Shown in pieces: positions 51,901 through 59,281 of a stretch of 64,000 nucleotides of DNA. The notes beneath the pieces are model-generated. The model was not told the DNA's origin, made no database searches, and saw only the letters and a list, made by a program, of their open reading frames with translations. The position numbers were made by a program, and so were the translations under genes. The stretch is taken from the NCBI RefSeq assembly GCF_035989305.1, contig NZ_CP108514.1, forward strand, positions 372,001 through 436,000, given 5' to 3'. The stretch's first letter is position 1. Each line of letters starts with the position of its first letter. Origin of the DNA: Streptomyces sp. NBC_01233 (GTDB lineage: Bacteria > Actinomycetota > Actinomycetes > Streptomycetales > Streptomycetaceae).

Positions 51901-53915
51901 ATGTGGTCGCTGCGCAGCGACCAGTGGTTGCGGTCGGTTTCCAGGGTGAAGACGGTCTGGGGTGCGGAGTGCCAGTAGCCCTCCGTCCGGTTGGTGCTCC
52001 AAGAGGACCAGAAGACCAGCAGGTCGCCGTCGACGTAGTGGAATCCGTGCTGGTACTCGGATCCGGTGGGGACGCGCAGGTCGTGGGTGAGGACGGTGGA
52101 GTCGGCGTCGATGACGCGGACCTCGGTCTGGTTGGCGACGATCAGGTACGGCCAGGCTTCCATCACCGTCAGACCGTGGCGGCGGCTCTGGCCGGGGCTC
52201 AGTTCGGCGAGGGCGCTCTCCCAGGAAGGCCAGGCGAGTTCTTCGAAGAGGCCGCCGCGCAGGGTGCGGGCGAGGGTTTCGGCGAGGTCGGCGGCAGCCG
52301 CGGCGGCCACTTCCCCGGGGGCGAGTTCGAGGGCTTCCGTGGGCAGCCAGGTCAGGCGCTGGATGGCGTCCGGTACTCCGGGCAGGCCGGCGGCGGTGGA
52401 GGCGCGGGCGACTTCGCGCATCCACTCGGTCAGCAGCGGGCGGCCGCCGGGCGACTCGGCGACGCGCCGGATGACCTGGACGCCTTCGCCGTTGCCCCCG
52501 AGGGCGTTCAGCGCCCGGCGGAAGGCGGGGTGGAACCGCTGGTCCGCGGCGAGGGCGAGCAGGTCGCGGCGCTGCTCGGCGCGGGCCCAGCCGGTCAGGT
52601 TCAGCTGGTCGTGCCGGTGCCGCTTGTTCTCGGGGTCCGGGTCGGGGTCGGCGACCGGGATCTCCAGGGCGAGCAGCAGGTCGAGGAGGTCGGCGTCCTC
52701 GACTCCGACGCGCAGGCCCGCTTCACGGCCCGGCCGGGCGAGTTCGGTGCGCAGCTGCTCCGCGCAGCGCTCGACCACGTCGAGGAGGACGCCGAGGGCG
52801 GGGCGCACGCCCCAGCCGGCGTGGCGGGCGGCGTGGAAGCGCTCCAGCCAGCCGGCGGCGCCGTCGGCGCACCGCTGCTCGGCGGGCGGTTCCTCGCCGG
52901 CCAGCCCGGCGGTCGCGCCGGACTCCTCCAGGATCTCCAGCCACAGGGTGGTGAGCTCGTCACCGCCTCCGGGCGGGGTCAGTCCGAGGAGGGTGCCGCG
53001 TACGGCGGGAACCCGTCGGGCCAGCGCGACGAGGGCTGCGCGGTGGGCCTTCCACCAGCCGAGCGCGGCGCGCAGGGTGGCGGGCAGGGGCAGCAGTTCG
53101 GCGAGGTAGTCCTGCTCGGCCTCGGTTCCGGTCAGGCCCGCGGCGCGGGCGAGGCGGCGCAGTTCGACGGCGGCCTGGGCGGAGGGCGGCAGCCCGCCGG
53201 CGGTGCGGCGCACGCACAGGCGGCGGAAGCGCTCGTGGGCCTCGGCGGGGGTGACACGGCCGGCCAGGGCCTTGGCGTAGCCGGTGAGGACCTTCACCGG
53301 CAGGGCGCCGGCCAGGGCGAATTCGAGGAAGACGGAGTCGAGGCGGTCCTCGTCGATGGCGAGGCCGTGCTGGGCCTCGGCGGTGCGGGCGCGGCCGAAC
53401 AGCTGGGCGGCGTAGGTGGTGTTCTCGACGGCGAGGAAGATGCGGGCCGCCTGCTCGTGGAAGACGGGCAGGAAGTGCGGGACGGAGGCGGCGAGGCGGT
53501 CGGCCAGTTCCTGGCAGGCGTCGAGGGCGGCCTTGGGCTTGGTCTTGGCCTGCCGGGCGACCCGGTCCAGTTCGGGGACGACGGCGAGGGCCTGGTGGCC
53601 GTCCTCGGGGTGGTGCACGAGGACCCATTCGGGGAAGCCGAGCGCCTGGCGCCGGCTCAGGCCGACGACGGGGGGCTCGCCCTCGTCGCGTACGAGTCCG
53701 AGGAAGCCGGCGGCGAGGTCCTCGGCCGGGCCCAGTTCGGCGGGCGCGAGCCGGACGACGACGCGGTCGTCGCCGAGTCCGGGGTGGCGGTAGGAGCGGG
53801 CGGTCAGTGCGACGGCGGTGGGGCCGGCGCCCTTGGTGTCGTGCGGCAGTACGGCGCCGGCCTTGAGCAGCAGTTCGGCCGTGTTCATCGCGGTGTCCTT
53901 CTGGTTGGTGCTCAC
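48978..53915 (-). CDS. Giant conserved protein of the MoxR/VWA/DUF4132 operon
   Basis: This 1645-residue protein is not resolved into known domains by eye. It begins VSTNQKDTAMNTAELLLKAG, has helical repeat-like blocks (FRRLCVRRTAGGLPPSAQAA, WLERFHAARHAGWGVRPALG), a middle section with beta-propeller-like strands (HYVDGDLLVFWSSWSTN, TSYWVWQRRDEKNEAGWREY, SHWYALRPRDVEGSAALRAA) and a long helical C-terminus ending RFEELKVKRTRARRR. By context it corresponds to the large YehI/DUF4132-type partner. GTG 53915 overlaps the DUF4132 stop as GTGA; ATG 53888 with AAGGA is an alternative. It is likely the client-recognition or scaffold subunit. Confidence 0.75.
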   Translation of the reverse strand: MSTNQKDTAMNTAELLLKAGAVLPHDTKGAGPTAVALTARSYRHPGLGDDRVVVRLAPAELGPAEDLAAGFLGLVRDEGEPPVVGLSRRQALGFPEWVLVHHPEDGHQALAVVPELDRVARQAKTKPKAALDACQELADRLAASVPHFLPVFHEQAARIFLAVENTTYAAQLFGRARTAEAQHGLAIDEDRLDSVFLEFALAGALPVKVLTGYAKALAGRVTPAEAHERFRRLCVRRTAGGLPPSAQAAVELRRLARAAGLTGTEAEQDYLAELLPLPATLRAALGWWKAHRAALVALARRVPAVRGTLLGLTPPGGGDELTTLWLEILEESGATAGLAGEEPPAEQRCADGAAGWLERFHAARHAGWGVRPALGVLLDVVERCAEQLRTELARPGREAGLRVGVEDADLLDLLLALEIPVADPDPDPENKRHRHDQLNLTGWARAEQRRDLLALAADQRFHPAFRRALNALGGNGEGVQVIRRVAESPGGRPLLTEWMREVARASTAAGLPGVPDAIQRLTWLPTEALELAPGEVAAAAAADLAETLARTLRGGLFEELAWPSWESALAELSPGQSRRHGLTVMEAWPYLIVANQTEVRVIDADSTVLTHDLRVPTGSEYQHGFHYVDGDLLVFWSSWSTNRTEGYWHSAPQTVFTLETDRNHWSLRSDHISLPLPGGGRATGGGVLHRGDTKLPDERSLLSDGTSYWVWQRRDEKNEAGWREYDPAGAAYGRISLPGFFADALRAHPENARRSGHSNWLRPAPTVAGSVLGAPAGGLLGWRTVRIAGHGWEGTDTGGRTVTVPEGRDMPVAALAFPGDDRPRALSQHWQELSISDPEGVVTARSRGDHQRRSAFGTGSVDLPPLSHWYALRPRDVEGSAALRAADRETVAALLKAAAAAEKVTDLPGLVSAALPDVTAPKLIGGIVEVLRFTLTQQKALDAVAARLHPDDAHAEEREHGPSDRLLGDALSGLIGSGYHRWGGDEDGAHHFLSELRAACARTDDTEVPGRLHFDTPALSHHTFSWTPLLDEPAAVAYRATTVSATDERRAALVALLGAVDALGLASAEGSAARWRRVVLHLDRAHLTGPDGLSRNLHHRGVLPLGGGAVLALTEHSESVPYGHEFGALLHDPTGRFTVPGPYTLRGETQLGDRERGAGWLADFLAAAAEHGPAPFSPEAAEEFSRLTGVPGALASLVIAGLPHTDTYERNFLPAELRTALGVKAADAAHARDELKNLDAEVRRAVVAALLPADPAKLWSEGPDVAAAAEVWNRRVGRRTRVPDWLATEAARAVGRGWAAQRALGALLDPEASRELSVDVAWTVKGDHVEPRDPATHPFTAGVLTGTVATAAWLAHRLPAGDPVRAALPPALTAVRQRLAAPELLLEIGHYTSLPEFRKAAGTPTETGEGYERYGAVVMATHDEQPKPALRPALLDSTGSDPYLPALRGADQRPSALERALRTVHDPRFAALLADPGAPAAGAVDADGTWWPQDPSRSVPELVEEVRAACGLGADAATVYLALLAMPDPTDRNTARWTGWKPARLKAARAELAATDLVVSAGRTRAGRSLFLPGGWAEMASPTLPVEQWKLPMYGLGAGDRPLLGVLTPAEPAADLYRRAWQRVQEGDVPRFEELKVKRTRARRR

Positions 53916-54778
53916 GCGTTCCCGCCCTCCTCGATCTTGCGCCCGGCGTACAGCGCCGCGGCCATCCGCATGCCCTCGGACCAGGCCACCGGTCCGACGG
54001 CGGCCAGGGGTACCGTCCGGCCGTTCTCGTCGTGCCAGCTCAGGGCGCCGGTGGTGGTCTCGTCCTCGTAGTAGGGCTCGCCGATCCACACCGCCGCCTC
54101 CGCTCCGGCCCCCGAGTCGCGGACCTTGCAGGTCGCGTAGCCGCCGGAGACGCGGTAGCCGAGGCCGGTGGCCCGGGCGGCGAGGCTGAAGCGGGTGGGG
54201 AAGACCCCGCCCGCGTAGTCCCGGACCTCGGTGGCGGTGGCGGTGAGCCCGTCCGGCTTCTGCCACGTCGCGCGGTGGATCTGCTCGACCCGCTGCACGA
54301 TGCCCAGCTCGGCCGCGAAGTCCCGTACGTCGTCCAGGTCCGGCAGCAGCACCGGGTGGGGCAGGGTCACCGTGCGCGGGGAGAGCCGTACGGTCTCGCC
54401 GTCGAGGTTGACCACCTTCAGTTCACCGGAGGCGGTGGCGTCCCGCAGGAAGCCCACCTCGTCCGGGTCGTCGCCGACGACGGCCATGTCGCGCAGGGCG
54501 TGCTGCCAGGCCTCGTCCGGCCAGACCCGGGCGATCAGTCCGGTCGGGACGGGCAGCGAGGACACCATCCAGCCGTCGACCTGCGCGACGCAGGCGGCCT
54601 CGTGCCGGTCGAGCCATTCGGCGAGCCGGCGCAGCCGGTCCACCTCGGGATGGTCCTTCAGCGCCTTCGGCAGCGTCTTCAACTGCCGTCCCGCAGCCCG
54701 GCCGGTGGTGGACCTCGCCGCCACCCGTCCCTCCACCAGGGCGATCTCGTACCCCTCGCCCGCCGCCAGCCATGCCAT
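53912..54778 (-). CDS. DUF4132-domain protein (first gene of the operon)
   Basis: This 288-residue protein carries the DUF4132 pattern: VDRLRRLAEWLDRHEAACVA, VDGWMVSSLPVPTGLIARVW, PDEAWQHALRDMAVVGDD, followed by LPHPVLLPDLDDVRDFAAEL and a C-terminal YRVSGGYATCKVRDSG segment. In E. coli YehI/MolR this domain sits at the C-terminus of a large WGR protein; here it is a separate gene ahead of the giant partner. ATG 54778 has GGAGGGG upstream. The stop overlaps the next start (GTGA). The promoter must lie in 54779-54979, shared divergently with the HNH nuclease. Confidence 0.78.
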   Translation of the reverse strand: MAWLAAGEGYEIALVEGRVAARSTTGRAAGRQLKTLPKALKDHPEVDRLRRLAEWLDRHEAACVAQVDGWMVSSLPVPTGLIARVWPDEAWQHALRDMAVVGDDPDEVGFLRDATASGELKVVNLDGETVRLSPRTVTLPHPVLLPDLDDVRDFAAELGIVQRVEQIHRATWQKPDGLTATATEVRDYAGGVFPTRFSLAARATGLGYRVSGGYATCKVRDSGAGAEAAVWIGEPYYEDETTTGALSWHDENGRTVPLAAVGPVAWSEGMRMAAALYAGRKIEEGGNA

Positions 54779-54979
54779 CAGCCCGTGCCCCTCCGCCTGT
54801 CACCTACGGTTCCGCGCAGCCCTGACAGGGGGGAATGAACCCCCTGAGCTGCGGTATGCCGGGAGACTAGCGAGCCCCACTGACAACGCCCGCCGGAGGG
54901 TCCGTGGCCGGTTTTATGTCCGGTTCTGGGTAGTCTTCCGGGGGACAGTTGCGCAGCGGAGCCGACTCGGGGTGGGGTT

Positions 54980-55717
54980 ATGGGACGTCAGATAGGTGTG
55001 TCCGGTGCGGTCCTGGCGGCCGTACTGCTGGCGGCCGCGGCCGGCTGCTCCGGTCCGGCCGCGCCGGGCGGCGGGGACGCGAAACCGTCCGCGACGCGGA
55101 CCGCACGGCCCCCGGACCGGAAGCCGGATTCCACGCCGGATTCCAAGCCGGGCGGCGGGGACGTGCTGCCGGGAATGGTCGGCACCGCCGTGGCGCGGAC
55201 CCAGTTGGCGGCGCTGAAGGTGGCGCCGGTGGGCACGATGGCCGGCTACAGCCGGGACAAGTTCACGCACTGGGCCCAGCAGGGCGACAAGTGCGACACC
55301 CGCGAGGTGATCCTGGAGCGCGACGGCTCCGGCGTCACGCGGGACACGGAGTGCCGGGCGGTGTCCGGCACCTGGAAGAGCCTGTACGACGGGGTGGTCG
55401 TCACCGACGCCTCGAGGATGGACATCGACCACATGGTTCCGCTCGCCGAGGGGTGGCGCTCCGGCGCGGCAGGCTGGGACGCCGCCAAGCGCAAGTCCTT
55501 CGCCAACGACCTGACCAACCCTCAGCTGCTGGCCGTGACGGCGGCCTCGAACCGTTCCAAGGGTGACCAGAGCCCGGACCTGTGGCAGCCGCCGGACAAG
55601 TCGAGCTGGTGCCAGTACGGGCGGGCCTGGACCACCGTGAAGTCCACGTACGGGCTGACCGTCACCGAACCGGAGAAGAAGATGCTCACCACGATGCTCG
55701 ACACCTGCACCTCATGA
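54980..55717 (+). CDS. Secreted HNH endonuclease-like lipoprotein
   Basis: This 245-residue protein has a lipoprotein signal (VLAAVLLAAAAGC), a Pro/Asp/Lys linker and an HNH/DUF1524-type nuclease domain. Supporting strings are FTHWAQQGDKCDTREVILER, the catalytic ASRMDIDHMVPLAEGWRSGA, FANDLTNPQLLAVTAASNRS and WCQYGRAWTTVKSTYGL. It is predicted to cleave extracellular nucleic acid. The start is ATG 54980. Its stop overlaps the next gene as ATGA. A dead relative of the same family is at 31538. Confidence 0.85.
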   Translation: MGRQIGVSGAVLAAVLLAAAAGCSGPAAPGGGDAKPSATRTARPPDRKPDSTPDSKPGGGDVLPGMVGTAVARTQLAALKVAPVGTMAGYSRDKFTHWAQQGDKCDTREVILERDGSGVTRDTECRAVSGTWKSLYDGVVVTDASRMDIDHMVPLAEGWRSGAAGWDAAKRKSFANDLTNPQLLAVTAASNRSKGDQSPDLWQPPDKSSWCQYGRAWTTVKSTYGLTVTEPEKKMLTTMLDTCTS

Positions 55718-56001
55718 CCGGAGCGCACCACCGGCAGTGGCAGGACCGGGTGACCGCCGGGCCGGGCGGCGCCATGACCGACGAGGTGGGCGTCATCACC
55801 GGCCCGCTCACCCTGTGCACCACCGCCGTGGCCGGGGACCTGGCCCGCTTCGACGTCCAGTACGAGGGCGCCGACGAGTGGTACACGCTCACCGGCAGCC
55901 CGCTCCCCCACCACGGCGATCCGGCCGCCCTGCACGCCGCGGCGCTCGCCGCGGTCCGCCGGGGCGGCGCGGCCCGGGCCCCCGGTACCGCGCCCGCCTG
56001 A
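55714..56001 (+). CDS. Small hypothetical protein coupled to the HNH nuclease
   Basis: This 95-residue protein begins MTGAHHRQWQDRVTAGPGGA and contains TDEVGVITGPLTLCTTAVAG and FDVQYEGADEWYTLTGSPLP. There is no signal peptide. The four-base ATGA overlap with the nuclease gene indicates translational coupling, but no family was recognised. The WYTLTG segment suggests a small beta domain. A role as nuclease-associated or immunity protein is speculation. Confidence 0.6.
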   Translation: MTGAHHRQWQDRVTAGPGGAMTDEVGVITGPLTLCTTAVAGDLARFDVQYEGADEWYTLTGSPLPHHGDPAALHAAALAAVRRGGAARAPGTAPA

Positions 56002-56007
56002 GCCCGT

Positions 56008-56270
56008 TCAGAGGACGGCGATGCCGAGCGGCCTGGCGCCCGCCGGGAGGCGGCGGGCGGCGCCCGTCTCCAGGTCGACGACGGTGATGCCGTTCCAGTG
56101 GCCGTCACGGGTGTAACCGCCCGTGACGTACGCGCTCCGCCCGTCCCGGGACACGCCCACGTCCTCGTGCGGGCCCTGCAGCGGGTACACCCGCTCGCTC
56201 CCGTCCGGGGAACGGACCGTCAGTGACGGGCCCCTGCCCGTGACGGAGCGCGGGAGCGGTCCAGCCGACC
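56008..56270 (-). pseudogene. C-terminal fragment of a YncE-like beta-propeller
   Basis: Leftward frame: LTVRSPDGSERVYPLQGPHE, DVGVSRDGRSAYVTGGYTRD, GHWNGITVVDLETGAARRLP, AGARPLGIAVL. This is the closing blade of a surface-layer/YncE-type propeller. No start or N-terminal blades precede it; the GNAT gene lies immediately upstream. It is a truncated remnant. Confidence 0.5.
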
Positions 56271-56307
56271 CCGGGGTCGGCCGATCGGCTGATGCGGGAC
56301 GGCCGGA

Positions 56308-56841
56308 TCAGGCCTCGTATTCCGTGAGGTCGATGCCGTGGACCCGCACGGAGGTCCCGTACCGGGGGTCGGTGGTGTCGCGTTCCGTCACCATGCCCAG
56401 TTTGCGGATCACGTTCTCGGACTCGGTGTTGCTCATCCGGTTGATCGCGACGACCCGGTCCAGGCCGCGGTCCTGGAGAGCGAACTCCAAGGTGGCGTGG
56501 GCGGCCTCGGAGGCATAGCCCTGGCCCCAGTACTGGCGGCCGAGCCGCCAGCTGATCTGCACGTCCGCCCGGGCGTCCGGCAGGTTCTCGAGCACCGAGA
56601 GACCGACGGCACCGATGAGTTCGCCGGAGCCGAGGAGCTCGACGGCGAAGAGCCCGAAGCCCTCGTCGTCCCACTCCTCCTCCCAGCGCTCGATCTCCTC
56701 GGCCGTCTCGTCCAGGCCGAGGGTGGAGCCGTCACCGATCCAGCGCATCACCTCCGGATCGGCGTTGATCTCCGACAGGGGGACGAGGTCGTCGTCGGTC
56801 CAGAGGCGGAGGAGGAGGCGGGGGGTACGGATCTCGGTCAT
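56308..56841 (-). CDS. GNAT-family N-acetyltransferase (RimJ/RimL type)
   Basis: This 177-residue acetyltransferase opens MTEIRTPRLLLRLWTDDDLV. It has the acetyl-CoA binding segment SWRLGRQYWGQGYASEAAHA, the later LEFALQDRGLDRVVAINRMS and the NTESENVIRKLGMV block typical of the RimJ/RimL-like group that modifies N-termini or small amines. The start is ATG 56841. It is divergent from the molybdoenzyme gene. Confidence 0.88.
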   Translation of the reverse strand: MTEIRTPRLLLRLWTDDDLVPLSEINADPEVMRWIGDGSTLGLDETAEEIERWEEEWDDEGFGLFAVELLGSGELIGAVGLSVLENLPDARADVQISWRLGRQYWGQGYASEAAHATLEFALQDRGLDRVVAINRMSNTESENVIRKLGMVTERDTTDPRYGTSVRVHGIDLTEYEA

Positions 56842-56991
56842 GCCCCACATCCTGCCGAAATTCCGCCGACCAGCGGTAATCGGCCGTTGCGGCAGTGTTT
56901 CGAGTGCGTGGCCATCCCCGTGGGAAGGTTCCCGCGGCTCGCCCCGGGCCTCTACGGTCCGTCGGGAACCGCGACCAAGGAGTGCACCGCC

Positions 56992-58266
56992 ATGCCGCTC
57001 GATCTGTCGGACGAGAGCCACTACGACCGCACGCGCCTGCGGCAGTGGGCACGCGGCCGCGCCCGCTCCGCCGGGGTGGACCGCCGCGACCTGCTGAAGC
57101 TGTTCGCGGTGGGTGCCGCGGCCGGATCGCTGAGTGTGGCCACGGGCGCACCGGCCGCGGCTGCGGTCCCGCCCGTCGCGGCTGCGGGCCCCGTCACCGT
57201 CAAACCGCTGCCGCCCGAGCTGTTCACGCTCCGCGACACCAACGCGGAGACGAACTTCGCGGCGCTGCGCGGCACCGGCCCGCTCACCCCGATCGACCGG
57301 TTCTTCGTGCGCAATCACACCTCCACCCCGCGCGTCGATGCGGGCGGGTGGCGGCTGAAGGTGTGGGGCGACGGGCTCGCGGGCGGCCCGGTGGAGTTCT
57401 CGTACGAGCGGCTGCGGGCCCTGCCGGCGGTCGAGCGGACGCTGTTCATCGAGTGCGCGGGCAACGGACGGAGCTTCTACACCACGCAGCAGGGCCAGCC
57501 GGTGACGGGCACCGCCTGGACCCTGGGCGCGATCGGGGTCGCGCGCTGGCGCGGGGCGCGGCTGTCCGACGTACTGCGGCTCGCCGGGGTGGCCCGCGGC
57601 GCCGTCGACGTCCTGCCGAGCGGGCTGGACGACGAGGTGATCGCGAACGGGGTGAACCTGGGGCGGGTGCGCCGCCCGCTGCCGGTGGCGAAGGCGCTGG
57701 ACGACGTCCTGCTCGCCTACGAGATGAACGGGCAGCCGCTGCCGCCCGACCACGGCGGTCCGGTGCGCCTCGTCGTACCGGACTGGGTCGGGATCTCCTC
57801 GATCAAGTGGGTCGGGGACATCGAGGTGAGCGACGAGCCGCTGTACTCGCCGTGGAACACCGACATGTACCGGCTGTTCGGGCCCGAGCACCCGGCGCAG
57901 GGCGGCGCCCCGCTGACCCGGCAGACCCTCAAGAGCGCCTTCGAGCTGGAGTTGGGGGCCACCCTGCCCGTGCACCGGACCCGGCTGCTGACCGGCCGGT
58001 CCTGGTCGGCGGCGGCCCCCGTCACCGGCGTCGAGGTCAGCACGGACGGGGGCGTCCACTGGCGGCGGGCCCGGATGCACGACGCCCCGCGCCGGGGCGG
58101 CTGGGTGCGCTGGTCGCTGCCGTGGACCCCGCGGACGACGGGCGAGACGGCGCTGCTGGCCCGGGCGACCGACGCGAGCGGGCGGACGCAGCCCGAGACC
58201 TCGGTCCACAACACGCAGGGCTACCTCTTCGACGCGGTCGTGCGGCACCCGGTGACCGTGGTCTGA
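56992..58266 (+). CDS. Tat-exported sulfite-oxidase-like molybdoenzyme
   Basis: This 424-residue protein has a twin-arginine signal (VDRRDLLKLFAVGAAAGSLS) and a sulfite oxidase fold. The molybdenum-ligand Cys155 is in LFIECAGNGRSFY. Other conserved blocks are DRFFVRNHTSTPRVDAGGWR, LVVPDWVGISSIKWVGDIEV and the C-terminal dimerisation domain VTGVEVSTDGGVHWRRARMH. It would oxidise sulfite or a related substrate outside the membrane. AAGGAG is nine bases before ATG 56992. A heme or cytochrome partner is not seen alongside. Confidence 0.88.
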   Translation: MPLDLSDESHYDRTRLRQWARGRARSAGVDRRDLLKLFAVGAAAGSLSVATGAPAAAAVPPVAAAGPVTVKPLPPELFTLRDTNAETNFAALRGTGPLTPIDRFFVRNHTSTPRVDAGGWRLKVWGDGLAGGPVEFSYERLRALPAVERTLFIECAGNGRSFYTTQQGQPVTGTAWTLGAIGVARWRGARLSDVLRLAGVARGAVDVLPSGLDDEVIANGVNLGRVRRPLPVAKALDDVLLAYEMNGQPLPPDHGGPVRLVVPDWVGISSIKWVGDIEVSDEPLYSPWNTDMYRLFGPEHPAQGGAPLTRQTLKSAFELELGATLPVHRTRLLTGRSWSAAAPVTGVEVSTDGGVHWRRARMHDAPRRGGWVRWSLPWTPRTTGETALLARATDASGRTQPETSVHNTQGYLFDAVVRHPVTVV

Positions 58267-58274
58267 GGAGCGGT

Positions 58275-58748
58275 TCAGGGGGTGTGGAAGCGGACCTCCG
58301 GAGCGTCGGCCGACGGGCCGTCGAGGAGGGGCCGGGGGGAGCCCCGCAGGTGCTGGTCGAAGAAGGCCGCGACGTAGCGCCGGGTCAGCTCGACGGAGCG
58401 GGCTCCGGGCAGCGGGGCTCCCTGGTCGGGCAGGCCGAGCTGTTGGCCGATGGCGGGGAAGTCGGTGAAGGTGAAGTGGCCCGAGTCCGCGAAGGTGATC
58501 CAGCGCTTCCATCCGTCGAGCTTGGACCAGTCGCGGTCCCAGGACTTCATGCCCCCGGGGCCGCTGTCCTGCGCTCCGAGCAGCATGAAGGGGCGCCCGC
58601 CGAGCCCGTCCTCGGGGACCGGGGTGTGGAGTCCGCCGTCCATGTTCACCCCGGCCCGGATCCTGGGGTCGATCGCCATCGCGGCGACCGCGGAGGCGCC
58701 GCCGATGGAGTGCCCCGCCATCGCGATGCGGCTCCGGTCGATGAGGGC
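58275..58748 (-). pseudogene. Alpha/beta-hydrolase, N-terminally truncated
   Basis: The frame contains IDRSRIAMAGHSIGGASAVA with the nucleophile Ser, INMDGG-like VNMDGGLHTPVPEDGLGGRP, LLGAQDSGPGGMKSWDRDWS and FADSGHFTFTDFPAIGQQLG with the His, ending EVRFHTP. This is the C-terminal two-thirds of a PAF-acetylhydrolase-like/lipase-type enzyme. Upstream of about 58748 the frame becomes antisense to an AAA gene, so the N-terminal third with the oxyanion strand is missing. Confidence 0.75.
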
Positions 58749-59270
58749 TTCCTCACCGCCCGCCCGGGCCTGGTCCACCACATGCCGGCCGAGGCGGCCG
58801 GACGGGGCCGCGGCTGGCCCTCCCCGCGCACCTGGGAGATGGCCCTGAGGCTGCTCGCCACCGGGTACGCGGCCTCGACGGGCCGGGAGGCACTGGCCGC
58901 CGCGCTCACCGGCGCCGTGGGCGAGGCCGCCGGCATCGAACTGCTCTCGTACCTCGAACACCTCGACCTGCCCGACCCGGACCGGGTGCTGGCCGACCCG
59001 GCCGCCTTCGCCCTGCCCGAGCGCGGCGACCGGCAGCTGGCCTTTCTCATCGCCGTGGTCGCGGCCGTGCAGAGCGAGCTCACCCGCCCCCGTTGGGAGG
59101 CGGGCTGGGCGGTCCTCGCCAAGGCCGTGGACGCGGGCGTACCGGACGTGGCCGCCCGCGCCGCCGCCGACCTCGCCGCGATGCGCGACCTCGACTGGCC
59201 GGTGCCCGCGGGCATCGACGCCTTCGTGGAACTCCGCCAGCTGTCCGGCGCGTTGCCGGGCGGCGACTGA
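58747..59270 (+). pseudogene. MoxR-type AAA ATPase, N-terminally truncated
   Basis: The frame begins abruptly with GFLTARPGLVHHMPAEAAGR and continues GRGWPSPRTWEMALRLLATG, YAASTGREALAAALTGAVGE, AAGIELLSYLEHLDLPDPDR, ending at a TGA (59268-59270). This is the C-terminal lid region of the AAA ATPase that normally precedes DUF2201-type VWA genes. Walker motifs are missing. It abuts the truncated hydrolase at the same base pair region, indicating one deletion. Confidence 0.75.
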
Positions 59271-59281
59271 GCCGGTCCGCC

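Noticed and set aside
48813..54071. Very long plus-strand open frame (1752 codons) opposite the giant gene
   Set aside because: It is the antisense shadow of the giant gene, with Gly/Arg/Val-rich composition and no domain or codon bias support.
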